A stretch of 64,000 nt of DNA from Plumapathes pennacea. Its lineage: Eukaryota; Cnidaria; Anthozoa; Antipatharia; Myriopathidae. The translations under genes and the position numbers were made by a program. Position 1 is the stretch's first letter; every line of letters begins with the position of its first letter. The DNA is taken from positions 40,405,680-40,469,679 of the forward strand of contig OZ038462.1 in NCBI GenBank assembly GCA_964036295.1. The letters run 5' to 3'. Under the pieces are notes generated by a model, which did no database searches, was not told the origin of the DNA, and saw nothing but the letters and a program-made list of their open reading frames with translations. Positions 23,862-36,600 of the stretch are shown here, piece by piece.

Positions 23862-26800
23862 CCAGCCACCAGTGTTAACCCGCACGTGCGCTTCTATTGC
23901 CAAATTATCTGCACCATTGTGAAAGGTATAAAGGGGCATCATAAATAATGAACGAATTTTAAAGCTTTAGAAAAACAGTTTAAAGCCTGCTTAATTACCG
24001 ATACAGCCATTGAACGGGCTGTTGAATGATTACCTCAAAACACAGGGCGTGCCGTACCACTCTGGGGTTAGGATTGGCGTTGGCAGTAATAATTTGCGAA
24101 GTCGAATCGAGGTCAGAAGAGAACTGATCCAAGGTCAATGCACGCGACAACGCTAAACAAGGGCTTCGGCAAATTAATCACGAAGACCCCTGCGCCTCCT
24201 TTTAAAACGGCTCGCGCCAAAATCACCTGCGAGGACTGATGACATTTCGATATTCAATTGTTAGGCTTTCACTCGGCCTTTTTGCCATAATTGTAATTAA
24301 CCTTTCATCTATATCGCTCGTTTCACTATTGTGTTGAAGTGAAGTTTTCTCTCTGTGACAATCGCACATCCTGTATAATTACAACTAGGCCCTTCTCCAA
24401 GCGCCGAGTATCCGGTTCTTGTTTGACGGCATCGGAGGAAGTCAAACAACGAATGGCTAATTCCATTTTAGACATTCGCTTTTCTACTCTTGATGATTAA
24501 ATTCGCTTCATTACACTCGAAACAAAATTATGTAAAACTGCCCCCATTTAATTCAATCAAAATTGTTTTTGAAATCCAGCAAGTATCGCTTCGTGTGTAT
24601 TATTTGTTTAACAGTCACAAAATAAATTGATTTTTTTCCTCCTTTTATTTTAAGGATTAAGTTCCAGAACATTTTCCATTTCAGATTCTACGCGCGTCCG
24701 CTAACCCGCCACAACGACAACAAATTTAGCTTAATCCTCTTTCCACTCTGCGAAAAAGGAGATTTTCACATTTTTTATCACGCTTTTTGCCCCTCTCTCC
24801 CGACTGCAAATATCGATTTAAATTGCAAAATTCAAGCTGGGATGACTGAAGTGTAGTTTAATAGAGCTGACAATTATATTCGTAGCAAAATTAAAATGTC
24901 GTGTCACCGGCTCTGGCCTGAAATAAAATATTAAAAACAAAGTACGAAGTTTATGGGTTGGATTTCATTTTCCTTGATGTATTTTTCACTCGTGTAAACC
25001 ATGGTCAAAATCAACTGGCAAATTAGTTGTTATTCACAAGTGACTCGCGCTTTCAAGTTTTGACGTACAGAGCTGGTTATGTAGTTGGTCACCCAGAATA
25101 TTCGGTTTGTATTATCTCAAGCCGCAGCGATAATAGCAAATCCAATTTTAAGCGGTTTTGTTGATTTGCGTTAACTGGTTCTTGCTAGTGGATCTAATAA
25201 AGTGCCTTCAAAAGGTCCCATGGCGAGCAAACAAGAGCAACTAAATAAGCAACCCCAAGGGCTTATTAGCACTGGCTGAAACTTTAAATCGAACACACCC
25301 AGATCAGACTTACAATAGCACTTCGGGGAAGCTATTGGCCTCAAACTGAGATCGCGACCGATCTAATTTAGGTTGCAAGATGATTGGAAAAGCGAGTGGG
25401 AGACAAATTCGTGAAGTTTAATTTAGCTGGGTACACAAGAAATTACTGCTTCTGTTTACCAACTTAATTACTCTTAATCTTTCCGGAAACATGTTCAACC
25501 TCACTAAATACAAGGAAATGCACCGGGATTTCGTTTTCTTCCTCCACAAACAACAGCGACCCAGGAAATTGCCCTTTCGAGCTGTTAATACTTGCAGCAG
25601 TTGAGAGAGCAGAATGAGAGGGAAGTCGGCTGGTGTAAAGTAAATAAGCTAGTTAATGAAAGCCATTAAATAAAGACGACAAATAAAGCGATATTTTTGT
25701 GTGCGTAAACTGTGTTAAGGTCGCGCGTGCGGATGCAGTTAACCCGCTATGTTTGGTTTAAAATGACTCAGACTGCAAATCTTGTTTCCATGGTACTGTC
25801 CCTGGCAAAAATATACAAGAGTGGCTTTCATTCGGGACTGTGGAAAGAACCCGGAGGAACATGTTTTGTTTGTCGTCTATTCATGTGATAAAAAACTGCG
25901 CAACATCGGTTTCTGATGATTATCCGGAAAAAGGAAGTTCTTAAGTAAATCCCATTCTTAATTGAATATTTATCTGCCGCAGTAACAACCTGTCTGTTCT
26001 GATCTTTGGCCTTCGAAATTAAAATGCCGAATAAATTCTGCAAATTTTTCGATCAATTAAACCGGTTTCGGCAAAGAAAACAATAACAAATATCAAGATG
26101 TTGAAAGTTTCTTTGGTGGCTTTGAAAAGGGCAAAAAGAAGAAGTTAAGTATAAAAGGGAGAGCAAAGACAAATCCTATAGTTCGAAACAAGTGCAGAAT
26201 ACGAAACAAAAAGTGCAACAAATAGTCACAGAACTGTAACTACACAGTCCACGAGCTATACATTGAAACCTGCTCGTCTGCCGAACTGTCAGTTCAAGGT
26301 GACACACGAGGCAATCATTTCACCGCCGAGGTACCTGCATGGCATTCAAATTTTAATTGAAACGAAGCTATAAACGTGTTTTGGCTGACCATTAATTAAC
26401 AAACATCATTGTGAGAGGCACCTCCGACTATCGAAAAAGTGAAAATAACAAAAGGCAATATTCGAGTTAACATCGAGATACAGGCTTCTGGCACACGCCA
26501 TCTGCCCAATGAAAACCGTCTAATTAGTTAAGGTGATAGACCACTTAAGCGCCACAAAATACCCCCCAATACCACATGTTTTAGACACCTATTGAATAGA
26601 ATAAACGATGCAAGTATTCAGAAACATGAAAATACCCACAGAATTAGCCAATTATCTGAAGTAATCACAAACATAGCTGACTTTAAACCGTTTTATGTTT
26701 CTTCGCTATCGATCGTCATAAAATCGTAACGTTTGGCGGACAAATAGGCTTAATTGCCAGAGAAATATTCGCTGCGGATGAAAACGTAGAAATCATGATA

Positions 26801-28317
26801 ACAGACTGTACTTGAAACCTAAACAGTTCATACAAAACATACAGATAACACTATCTTGATGGTGAAAACACGAAGGCGAGTTTGAATGTTTCTGATCTGA
26901 AACACCTTGAAGTTAGCATGCCGTACCATAATAATTCAATATTTAATTAAATTCTTGGCTTCAAATTCGACTCCTGTTGGGTTCTGCTTTCTTAAAAAAT
27001 GTCCGAAGACAATTAGGTCGTACTGAACAACTTTAAACACATTGATTTTATTTTATTGTTTCTTAGCAGCATGAGGCAGCGATGCGACACCGGAAAATCT
27101 TTATTACTCGTGTAATAAACCTGTTTCTTGTGTTAAGTTTGAAAAACAAAACATTTTCCAGGTATTACGAAAAGAACGGAAGCTTTGATCTCGAATCCTC
27201 CATGAACCTGTCCTGTTTACATCTTTCCAGATGCCAAAAGGCAGGTTCTTGTCCATGAATGCTAGCACATGCTTCACGGCAGAACATTTTCGTCCCAGAC
27301 TCAGTTCATAAAAAAGAATGACCTGAGTTTACTATGATTTTAATAGTATAGCATACAGTTGTATAGATACACCTCGAGTTCGACAAGAAATGCTAAGGTC
27401 ATTAATATTTTACCAAGCGGCGTTTCAAACTTTGTTCACCAATTTCGACCGAATTAAAACAAAATAAATAACGACAAGCCAGAGCAAGAATTGCTAAAGT
27501 GCCGCCAATACCTTGAACAGCGTATTGATAAGTCAAGGATAAACAGTTAAACGCTGGCTGCGAAAAAAGTAACCACAGTTCTCGTACATTAAAAGTCGCC
27601 GTATCTATTTATATTCTTTGGTTTTGTAGATGCAGCAAAAATAATAAAAATATAGAGAAAGCAAAAAAAAAAGCAAACAAACAAACAAAAACAAAAACAA
27701 AGACAAGAAACAAAACCAAAAAAGACTGGATATAACTGAGATTAAGCAATCCTTCATACTTGCTCAACAATGAGTAAGGTACATGTATTTTTAAATTTCA
27801 TTATCTTAGTTAATAAGCATCTGGTCGACAAGCCAATTTCGGAATCGATTAAGATTCTGCTGTGTGATTATTAAAACAAGTTTCGCACCATAATTTTTGC
27901 TTATGGAGAACCTAATACACGAGGAAATGCTTCTAAATAAGATCAAAATATCTGTAACGAATGGTTCTGACAAGAAGTGAACGAGCGACAAACTGAAATA
28001 AAACTACGACAATATGGAGTAAACAGTTGTGATACTTCGGTTAAGATATGTTTTTCTTGACTTGCTTCAAAAACATGAAAAACTAAAAATTCTTAGCTTG
28101 TTTCATGAAGTTTGAGTTATCTGTGTTACAAATTAATACTATCAGTCAGGCAGTGCTGGAAAACAAGTGATGTAAATGCAAATAGTTTTAGTCTGAATTA
28201 GAGTCCGCAGGTTAAAGTCGAATGATAAATTATCTTCATTACAAAATCCGACATACAAGGAAAATAAGCTGAGGCGGCAATACTCATGCTCTCCACTCCA
28301 CAAAAAATAAGGCAAAA

Positions 28318-28355
<38 letters not shown>

Positions 28356-31300
28356 CAAAAACAAACGATATATCGGCTCGAGTAACAAAACTTGAAGAAA
28401 CCGGAGACAAGCAGCTGCTTTTAGTGGTTCGGCGAGGTTACTTATCATGAATGAGCAGGTTATTAAAACGCTCAGACAGGCATAACGTTGTCCAAGTAGA
28501 CACTCGTCACAATCATTATCGTCAACAACAGAAAGTATAAAGAATAACACAGGCGAAGCGATTATGCATGGCTTTAAAAGGAGACACCGTGTTTCTTTTG
28601 GTTTCACCGGTGCGAAAAACACCAAAATTTAATAATTGAAATGCTTGACAGAGATTAACATAAAATTTGCTGAAGGAAAGCTAGCAAAAGGTTCGTTATT
28701 TGCGAGGGATTTCTAACTTTACCAATCTTTCGATTACACCGAATGCAATAGGTTAAAAGGGCGACCGAATAGTGGAAACATGTAGATATTTATCAAAGCT
28801 AAAAATAGACAAATAAATTTGCACCACGAAGAGAATGAAAAAAATTAAGGAATAATTCAGTTTAATGTGAGTACAAGCCTTGGTCATTTTGAACTCGCAG
28901 TCTTCGAAGGCAAAAAACAATTGTAGAATCTTGAACAGTGTTCTATTGACTAAGTGTTTGATCCGAAGCGGTTCAAACGATCACTTTGAATTGTAACAAA
29001 AACAAGCTTCAATGTATGGCAACAAACAAAAAAGTCAGTTTTCCAAACTTCCCGTTTCTATAACGTTTAAACATTTCATTTGCAACGGGAGATAACTGTC
29101 TAAATAGCGCAAATGTCAGTAAGAACAGAAATCCGATTTATCTGCGAAAGTATGAAACGGTTTTCGGGATTTTCTGGTGTCATCACAGAAAGTACAAGTC
29201 AAGATAGCCAAACAATGAAAACGAAAACAAACGACAAGATCGAGTAACGTTGTACACCAACTTGACTCTAAGTTATATAGCGTGTAAACTGAATATTTAC
29301 TTCTGAAGACTTACCTCCAAGATCGGCAACAATGTGCAATTCACACCAGGTTAGGAACAAATAAGTCGCTCCGACACGTTAACAGTACGGCTGGAAAGCC
29401 GGAATAAGCGTTAGAGAAACACTTTACCCGTCGCACGTGTTACAGAACACCAAACAAACATTCTATTGTACATGTAAACTTTCATCAAGAATTAAATTCC
29501 ACGCATTGTAAATCGAACTTTGCACAGCCTTTATTTCAAAGTAACGGCCCGCAATTCTGAACAAAACTCACGGCACATTGATGCTAAATACTTCGCTTTG
29601 CTATATATATTCTTGGAACACTTTTTGTATCGAACAAGTTTCTTCTGTACCTAATCTGCTCTCTAAGGGCGCGATAGCAAGCACAATACAGCAAAGATAA
29701 TAGAACAATTCAGAGTGTATCTACTGTAAACTGAAAACTTGCACAACATGAGTGAATGACAGAGACTTTTGTTTCCGAGCTGGTAAATATGAGCAACGTG
29801 CTTTTCGTTCATTTTGCCAAAAAGGCGACACGCGATGTACTTTTCAACAAAAAATTCATTACCAATCACAAATTATCGCCAGCACAAGGTGGGACACGTG
29901 CCAAAATCATAAATGTCCGATTTGCTTTCTTCTGGGATTTTGAGCGGTTTTATTCTAAAACACAAACGCCCCGCTTTGTTAAGCTGCACCGAACCTAGCG
30001 GTTTTTTAAGGGAGGGACGTCCAAAGTAATAACAATCATAGAATCTATTCTTTCCCAAGGCTTTGGTTGAACAACACAAATGCTCTTTCTTCTTTGTCTC
30101 CGAACAAAAACCAGAATGAAAAACAGCTAAATGACCCAAGCCAAGCTTGCTGATTTAATCGTCTCATAGTAAGTTCCCGTTTTGTACAATACGAAATCTC
30201 CTCAGATTAAAGCTATCAGGTTACATAGTTCTCTACAGCTCAAACAACTCATTAAAATCAACAGATGTTCAAATTTAAATATCAAATATTGACCTGTGGA
30301 AATGTGGGTTTTGTTTGCTGACTTGCTAAGCAGGACCGAACGCGCCGCTGCGTCTAAGATCAAACAGCACTTGACAAAAACATCGATTAAATATATTTGG
30401 CCTTGAAATGAAAGATCACCAAAACACCAGCATCACTTAATCAGAGGATTACAAACAGCAATTAATGCGAGGTGCTAACCAATTTCCTTTTCATTAGGAC
30501 GTGCGTACATTACACCCGCGTAACATAAGCACGCGGTCAAGTAATTATCAATCACAAAAGGGCCTGACATGGTCCCTGACAAATTCGATAGAAATTCTTT
30601 ACAGTGCCATCTGCCTAAGTGTAACAGTGTGTTGCCAGTTATTTTTTTTACCCCTGCAGCCCAACGCAAACACCAGAACAACAAAAAGACAACCATGAAT
30701 TTGGCCGATTGTCTTTTGTCAGGATCAGTACCTGTCCAAGCGAAGCGACCATCTGTCCCACTGCACAACCACGGCTGATACTGCTGAAAACCCCCGCAAG
30801 GAACTCGCAAGGTTCCACACCTTTACTACTTTGACTTGCGTCATCACTGAATGAATTTTTAAGTCATCAAGCTTCATCTTTTCCGTCAATTTCCCACTCC
30901 TTCGCCCACACTAGTGAGTCAACAGAAACCGTTCTATTGTTTGTGCATGGCACTTTGTGTACATTTGAGAACAAATCTGATCTCGCGATTATCGAGGGAC
31001 TCTTATCATATATACATCAACAAACGCTAACAGTGGCTTGTGTTTGCCAAACGGATCAAACGGGCATTAAACGCAGACAGAATCATCTCAGCTTTCACGC
31101 CAGCTTGCTTCTCGTGTCTTGGCCATTTACATGTCTTTAAACTATACTTTAAACTATCTATGTAATTTGTGTTGTCTTTGCACGAGCCAATTTTAAGAAA
31201 GCAAAGGTTACGATGCTTTATCAATGCATGCCCGTTGTCTTGTCACTTCCAAAGAAGCTGCGTTTCAAAGCGACTTTATCAATGTCTCGAACAGATGGCT

Positions 31301-32079
31301 TTGAACCCAAATCGACCTAATCTGTGACGCAGTTTTGGGACACGAAAGGGGTACGAAAGTTTGCCATGCACTGAAACTAACTTTCCGCAAAGTAAATCAA
31401 ACAAAAAATATGCTATTCTCGGCTCCAAGACACAATGACGGAGGTAATAATGTGAGTATTGACAAAACAAGATTAAGCCGGACGGACAAAAGTGTTTCAA
31501 AGAGGATGATTCAATCTGTGATCTAATTTTGGTTCCACTGTAAACCTGGCGCCAATAGAAAAGAAGTTTATTCTCAGCAGAACGTTGCTCGACTATTGTT
31601 GAGGGTGAAGCGTGGTCTCTTTTCCAGGAATCGTTTTCTTCGTATTTCGTTCTCGAGTAAATGGAAGAAAATATATAGACCTGCAAAATGGTGTTTTATT
31701 TCAGTTGAGAAAGTTGAAGCGTGCTTTTTGGAGCATAGCTCTCTTTATCGACACTAAAAGAAATCCAGACCTGCATGAGTGTAGCAAAAAATAAACAGCG
31801 GCTGTGCCGAAAACTGTACTTGAACGAACTCCGGTGACTGAACTTGATTATTGTCACTTGTACACCACATAAGTCAAACCGCTCACTTTCACTGCACATT
31901 GTCTTTTAGATGATCGCATTGACGGACCAACGTTTGTTTCTTCTTCTCTTGCTTTCCTTTCGTCTAACGCTCAAAAATACAGCAAAAGATTATTTACAGG
32001 GAAAAACGCGCTAAACAACCAAGTGCTCTTTAAACAGTATGGAAAACTGATTCAAACCATCTAGTTGCATACACAAAAG
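23862..32079. other. Upstream flank of Gsx, no gene recognised
   Basis: About 8 kb, AT-rich, free of recognisable exons. It contains an A-rich AAAC stretch at 27662-27720 and a CA microsatellite at 28322-28352. Candidate cis-regulatory territory for Gsx, by position only. Confidence 0.4.
28322..28352. repeat. (CA)n microsatellite
   Basis: About 15 CA units. Cys-Val repeat frames on the minus strand are artefacts. Confidence 0.95.
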
Positions 32080-32129
32080 TAAACAAAAACAAAAACAAAA
32101 ACAAAAACAAAAACAAACAAAAAAAAAAA
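32080..32129. repeat. (AAAAC)n microsatellite
   Basis: About seven AAAAC units followed by an A run. Confidence 0.9.
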
Positions 32130-32210
32130 CCTTGTTGTCCTGACAGCAGTACCTAAAACTGTAGTACATGCAAGATCCCCCGCAATCTAGCAATTCTCTA
32201 GACCTTTTTA

Positions 32211-32442
32211 AGGTGGTGTTACACTGGTCGATTTGCAGCGACGACTTGCAACGATACAATGTTGCGCTAAAAGTTGTTCAGGTGTAACACCCCATTGTGA
32301 ACGATTTTTCACGATGTTTGCAGTGCTGCAACGCGTTGCAAGTTTTTGAAAGCGATTTAAAAACTCGCAACACCGCTGCGTGAATTTGAAGCGAATCGGC
32401 GTTGCAAATCGTCGTTGCAAATCGACCAGTGTAACACCAGCT
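32211..32442. mobile_element. PIF/Harbinger-type MITE, 232 bp
   Basis: The termini are inverted repeats of about 40 bp: AGGTGGTGTTACACTGGTCG at the left and the complement of AGCTGGTGTTACACTGGTCG at the right, followed by related TTGCAACGACGA text. It is flanked by TTA on both sides (32208-32210 and 32443-32445), the 3-bp TWA target duplication typical of PIF/Harbinger. It is too short to encode a transposase. Confidence 0.8.
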
Positions 32443-32621
32443 TTACGAAGAAAAAAGATACAAATTTATTTCGCATATCGAATTATTTTATGCTGTTTCT
32501 ATGCCCTATCGGAGCAAGTGTGTGTTGTACACAATGTTTTTGCGGATATAAGAACCCTGATATATTGGTCAATGGAAAGACGTGATGGCAACTAACTAGT
32601 TTATCCTGCATGGTGTCAGGT

Positions 32622-32694
32622 TACCCTGAGTGCCAGAGGTTATCTCGCTCTCGGAAGCTCCGCGCTGCGAGGACAACCTCTGGTACCCAGGGTA
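32622..32694. repeat. Short palindromic repeat (TACCCTGGGTACCAGAGGTT type)
   Basis: TTACCCTGAGTGCCAGAGGTT is answered 30 bp later by its near complement, AACCTCTGGTACCCAGGGTA. The loop contains the self-complementary core CTCCGCGCTGCGAG. Confidence 0.7.
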
Positions 32695-33659
32695 GTGTTA
32701 GGTATGCTGCACTTTTCAAATAAAATTAGCTCCAGATGCTAAACTCAAAGACACCATCTTTTCGTTATAGTACTGCAATAAAGGATAAGTACTCTAACGA
32801 CGGGTTTTACTTTCCAAATAATACTTCACAAATGGTGAGTTACCGTCGATCAACGAGGGCTTCTATACGACGAAGACACATGATTAATTGCTACCACCAC
32901 CGACTCACGGCCATACTTTTCTAGTTCTAGAACTCTGTAAAAGTGTTAGTCTTTATAAGCTATAGCAGTATTTTTTTACACTGAGACAAACGCAGGTTGA
33001 AAAAATTGTCAGTCATTTCTTCACAGAAAAACTCGCGGTTCGTCACTGGTTGAACGTCCGAAAACTGGCTGAGCCGGACTGACAGGACAAACCCTTCGCT
33101 CCACATTTTAACTTTAAATGAAACTTAAAAATATCAAAAAAACAAGAGCTACTTTTAACAATAAAATGCACACTGCTGTTAGAATGTACTCATCCAGAGC
33201 TTTCATTTGAGTGATGACACTTCTTGGGTATCATTGGACAGTTCAGAAGCTGCAAGTTGTATAGTCGAGATTCGTGTCGACACAACGACATGATCGATCA
33301 TGATATGATTTGTATATAATACACACATATATATGAACTATGCCGACAGACATTGACGATGTGAATGACCTTTGCAGTTATGAAGCAACTAGGTCGACGC
33401 AATAAACGGATGTTGACTGTGCATGTTAACACGTTCACGGTTTTGGATTTCGTTTACTGCAGCTCGGCAGTTTATGAATATGAACATATTAACCGTCAAA
33501 AACACAAGATAATATTGCTAAAAGTATGTTCAACAGGAATGATCGCCATAGAGTAGCGTTATAGATACTTCCAATCGGTAAAAAACACAGCCTATCGAAC
33601 ACAACTATAAGTTCTCTCCTGTAACAAAAACGTAAGTTTATACGAAGACAAGTCCGCAG
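32695..33659. other. HPF1 3' flank
   Basis: No gene seen. A lone copy of the ~100-bp repeat found in the Xlox/Cdx intron lies at 33172-33260. Confidence 0.5.
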
Positions 33660-36600
33660 TTACTTGGTCGGAATTTGGCTCAGCGAGTCGCGCGAGCGGT
33701 TTTTCAGGTGCGTCTCGATAACCTCGGCGAACTCTGTGCGTCCCAACAGCTGATACGCAAGAGGCGCGAGGCTCAGGATGGTGTTGTGGAATTTTTCGTG
33801 TCCAGAGCAGAACAGGTCCAGACCCAACTCCAACCCCATGCCATAGTCGCACTCGTCGTTGGCAAACTGCACTAAAGTGATGATTTCTTGCAGGTCTTCC
33901 GAGGCCTGCTCTTTTATTTTCTCGTTTTTACCGTCACTTATGTTCTTGAGCATTCGCTTCAGTTCGCCTGGAGGAGGAGAGAAGAAAGTACTAAAGATAC
34001 TACTCACATGTCTCCTCTGTGGGTCCTGTTTTTCTCTTCGGTTTTTAGCTTATCCATGCGCTATCAGCCATATATCCCTCCTCTAATTTTGGGGAGGCAA
34101 ATAGCAAGAAACACACGCTTTTTAACCCAAACGGACCCAATGTTTGCAAAACTAGTTTTATTTTTCGGACTTGCGACAGGTTGCCAAACGGATTCGCAAG
34201 TCAGCTCTAAGTCCACAAAAGCAACCTTCATAACAACCGCTGGTCAGCTGGGTTCGACTTGGGTTGCGTTGACTTGCGTCCAAATTTGAGCTCAGTCAAA
34301 GACATAATTGATATAGCTTTCTCCTTTTGTCTGTTTTTATTCCTTTCTGTCATTTTGGGGTGGTTCCAGGCCATTTTGAACAATTTTTCGCGTGGTCCAC
34401 TACCAAACAAAAAAATCGCTCAAAATCGGCCAAAGTGACACACAAAGGATAGAGTAGACACACAAAGGAGCAAGGTAAATCAGATATTTCTTTTATTTTC
34501 AAAATTCAACCCATTGGGTTGCCTGTGTCCGGACTTGACTCGTGTTTATATTGCATGGGAATCGCTAGGAATTCGTAACGATCCAGAATCCTATCGTGTT
34601 AGAACATATACCGGTACAGTGTGTGATCGTGTTTCAACAGTAACTTACCATCAGATACTGTTAATGGCCTGTATCCCACTTCATTGGCATCAACAGGAAC
34701 TACAATGCCAGCCTTGTGGAAGGTTTTGGCCACCATTTTCTTGTTCCTGGCTTTAATTGCAGGGGTAACAGACTCGAGAGGATACCTCAGCTCCTGTGCC
34801 TTGGATTTCAGAGAGGACTGTAGTTTTTTCAGTGCACTTCCTTTGGATTTGTCCTTTGTCTTCTTTATTGCTTCAGTCAAACATGCGCTAAGTAAGTGTA
34901 AATCAGAACCATGATTAACGTAAATGTTATATTATCTTTCACAAGGTAGTTTATACACTCTCATCCTTGGAGAAGGATGAGAGTGTATAAGGGGCAGATC
35001 ATGGGGCGTGGACAAAACATTTCAAAAAACAACAACAACAACAAAAAATACATCTGCCACTTTTCCCTTTCCCTACTTGAACACAATGTAAGATTTTTTA
35101 TAGCCTTTCACAGACCTGTCCCTAAAATGTGCAGCTTTTATATGTGGTCTCATAAGTCTATGGCAAAAAAGTTACCCTGTCAGAGACAAAATTTCAAACT
35201 ATTTTAGACTAGAAGCTTCAAACCACACCCACCCTTTGTGGTGGTACATGCCTACAATATGTATGAGAGTACCACCACCCCCCCCCCCCCCCCCCCCCCC
35301 CCTCCCAGGATGCAAATGCAATAAATTATCTAATCGCTAATCAGTAAGATGAATAATTAAGTGACACATTTGGGCAGAAATTGAACACAAAGTTGACTCC
35401 TGGTGAGGGAGGGAGGGTCAAATTATGCAAATGCTAAACTGCTAGAAATCACAAAGTAGAAAAATATGAAACTGTGTGATATGCAATGCGAGTAAATAAC
35501 TAAAGTAACTTGATTAGGTAATCAAAATAACAAATAATTATTATTTAACTGATAATTATCAGCCAATAGCAATATACTAAGTACTTCTTACTTGACAGCA
35601 GCAAAGAGGTTCTGTCCAAGCACTGTGAACTCACAACCAACATTGGCCTTGTTGGAACAAAGAAACACTGGTTCAGCCTTTGGATCATCTCTAAAGTGAA
35701 CATAAAAGAAAAACATTCAGGTTACTGCCATCAGCTACTAGGAACAAGTCAAGACATGCCCAAGATGGGTGGGAGGGAGTACCATAAATTATATTCCACC
35801 ATAAATGGCATGATTTTGAAGTGTTTTGCAGTGAAACCTCGATATAACGAACCTCGGTATAACAAAATCCCTGATATAACAAAATCCCTGATATAACAAA
35901 CTATATTTGTCAGCCCCTTACAGCCCAGTTACAGTAAAATGTATGTGAACAGAACCTCTCTATAATGAAACCCTGTTATAATGAACACAATTTCTTTCTG
36001 ATACACAGTTAGAGGCAAATGAGGTCCAAAAATGGTATGGGTAAAACTGTTAAATCTTCTTTATTTTTGGCTGAGAGTCCGGGTTTTGAGAACCATTTGG
36101 CACCACCCCCACCCCACTGTACCCATGGGCCAGCTTAGATTTGAGTCTGCAGGGCCTACACCACCATTCTGTGTGTCAGTTCTTGGTGTTGGTTAATTAT
36201 TAAATAACATCAGAGATGCTAAACATTGGCCGTTTTTCATTTAAAATAACATGCACAGAATTAGTGACAAATGGAGTGTGAACAAATATGTTGGTTGTGA
36301 TCATCTGGGTTAGAGTAGTCTGAGAAAGACTGTTGTTGGTGATTGACGTTTCGACCACATGAGAAGAAGTCACCTTCAGAATCATGTGAAGAGCCATCTG
36401 ACACAAGCTATTCACTTTGAAGCCTCTCACCTCTGGACTCTTGAAGATGATTTCTGGCAGACTGAGGCAGTCAAAATGTCAGTCACCAAAAACAGTCTTC
36501 CTGGAGACTAATCGAACCTCAATGATCAAAACCAAGAATACACAAACAACCAGGGAGATTTACTGTGTAAGCCAAACTAACCTGTAATATCCCACATGAA

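Noticed and set aside
28142-28625. Cys-Val-rich minus-strand frames
   Set aside because: Produced by the CA microsatellite at 28322-28352.
31279-31686. 135-codon minus-strand frame between Gsx and HPF1
   Set aside because: No domain, no splice partners and composition like neighbouring non-coding DNA.
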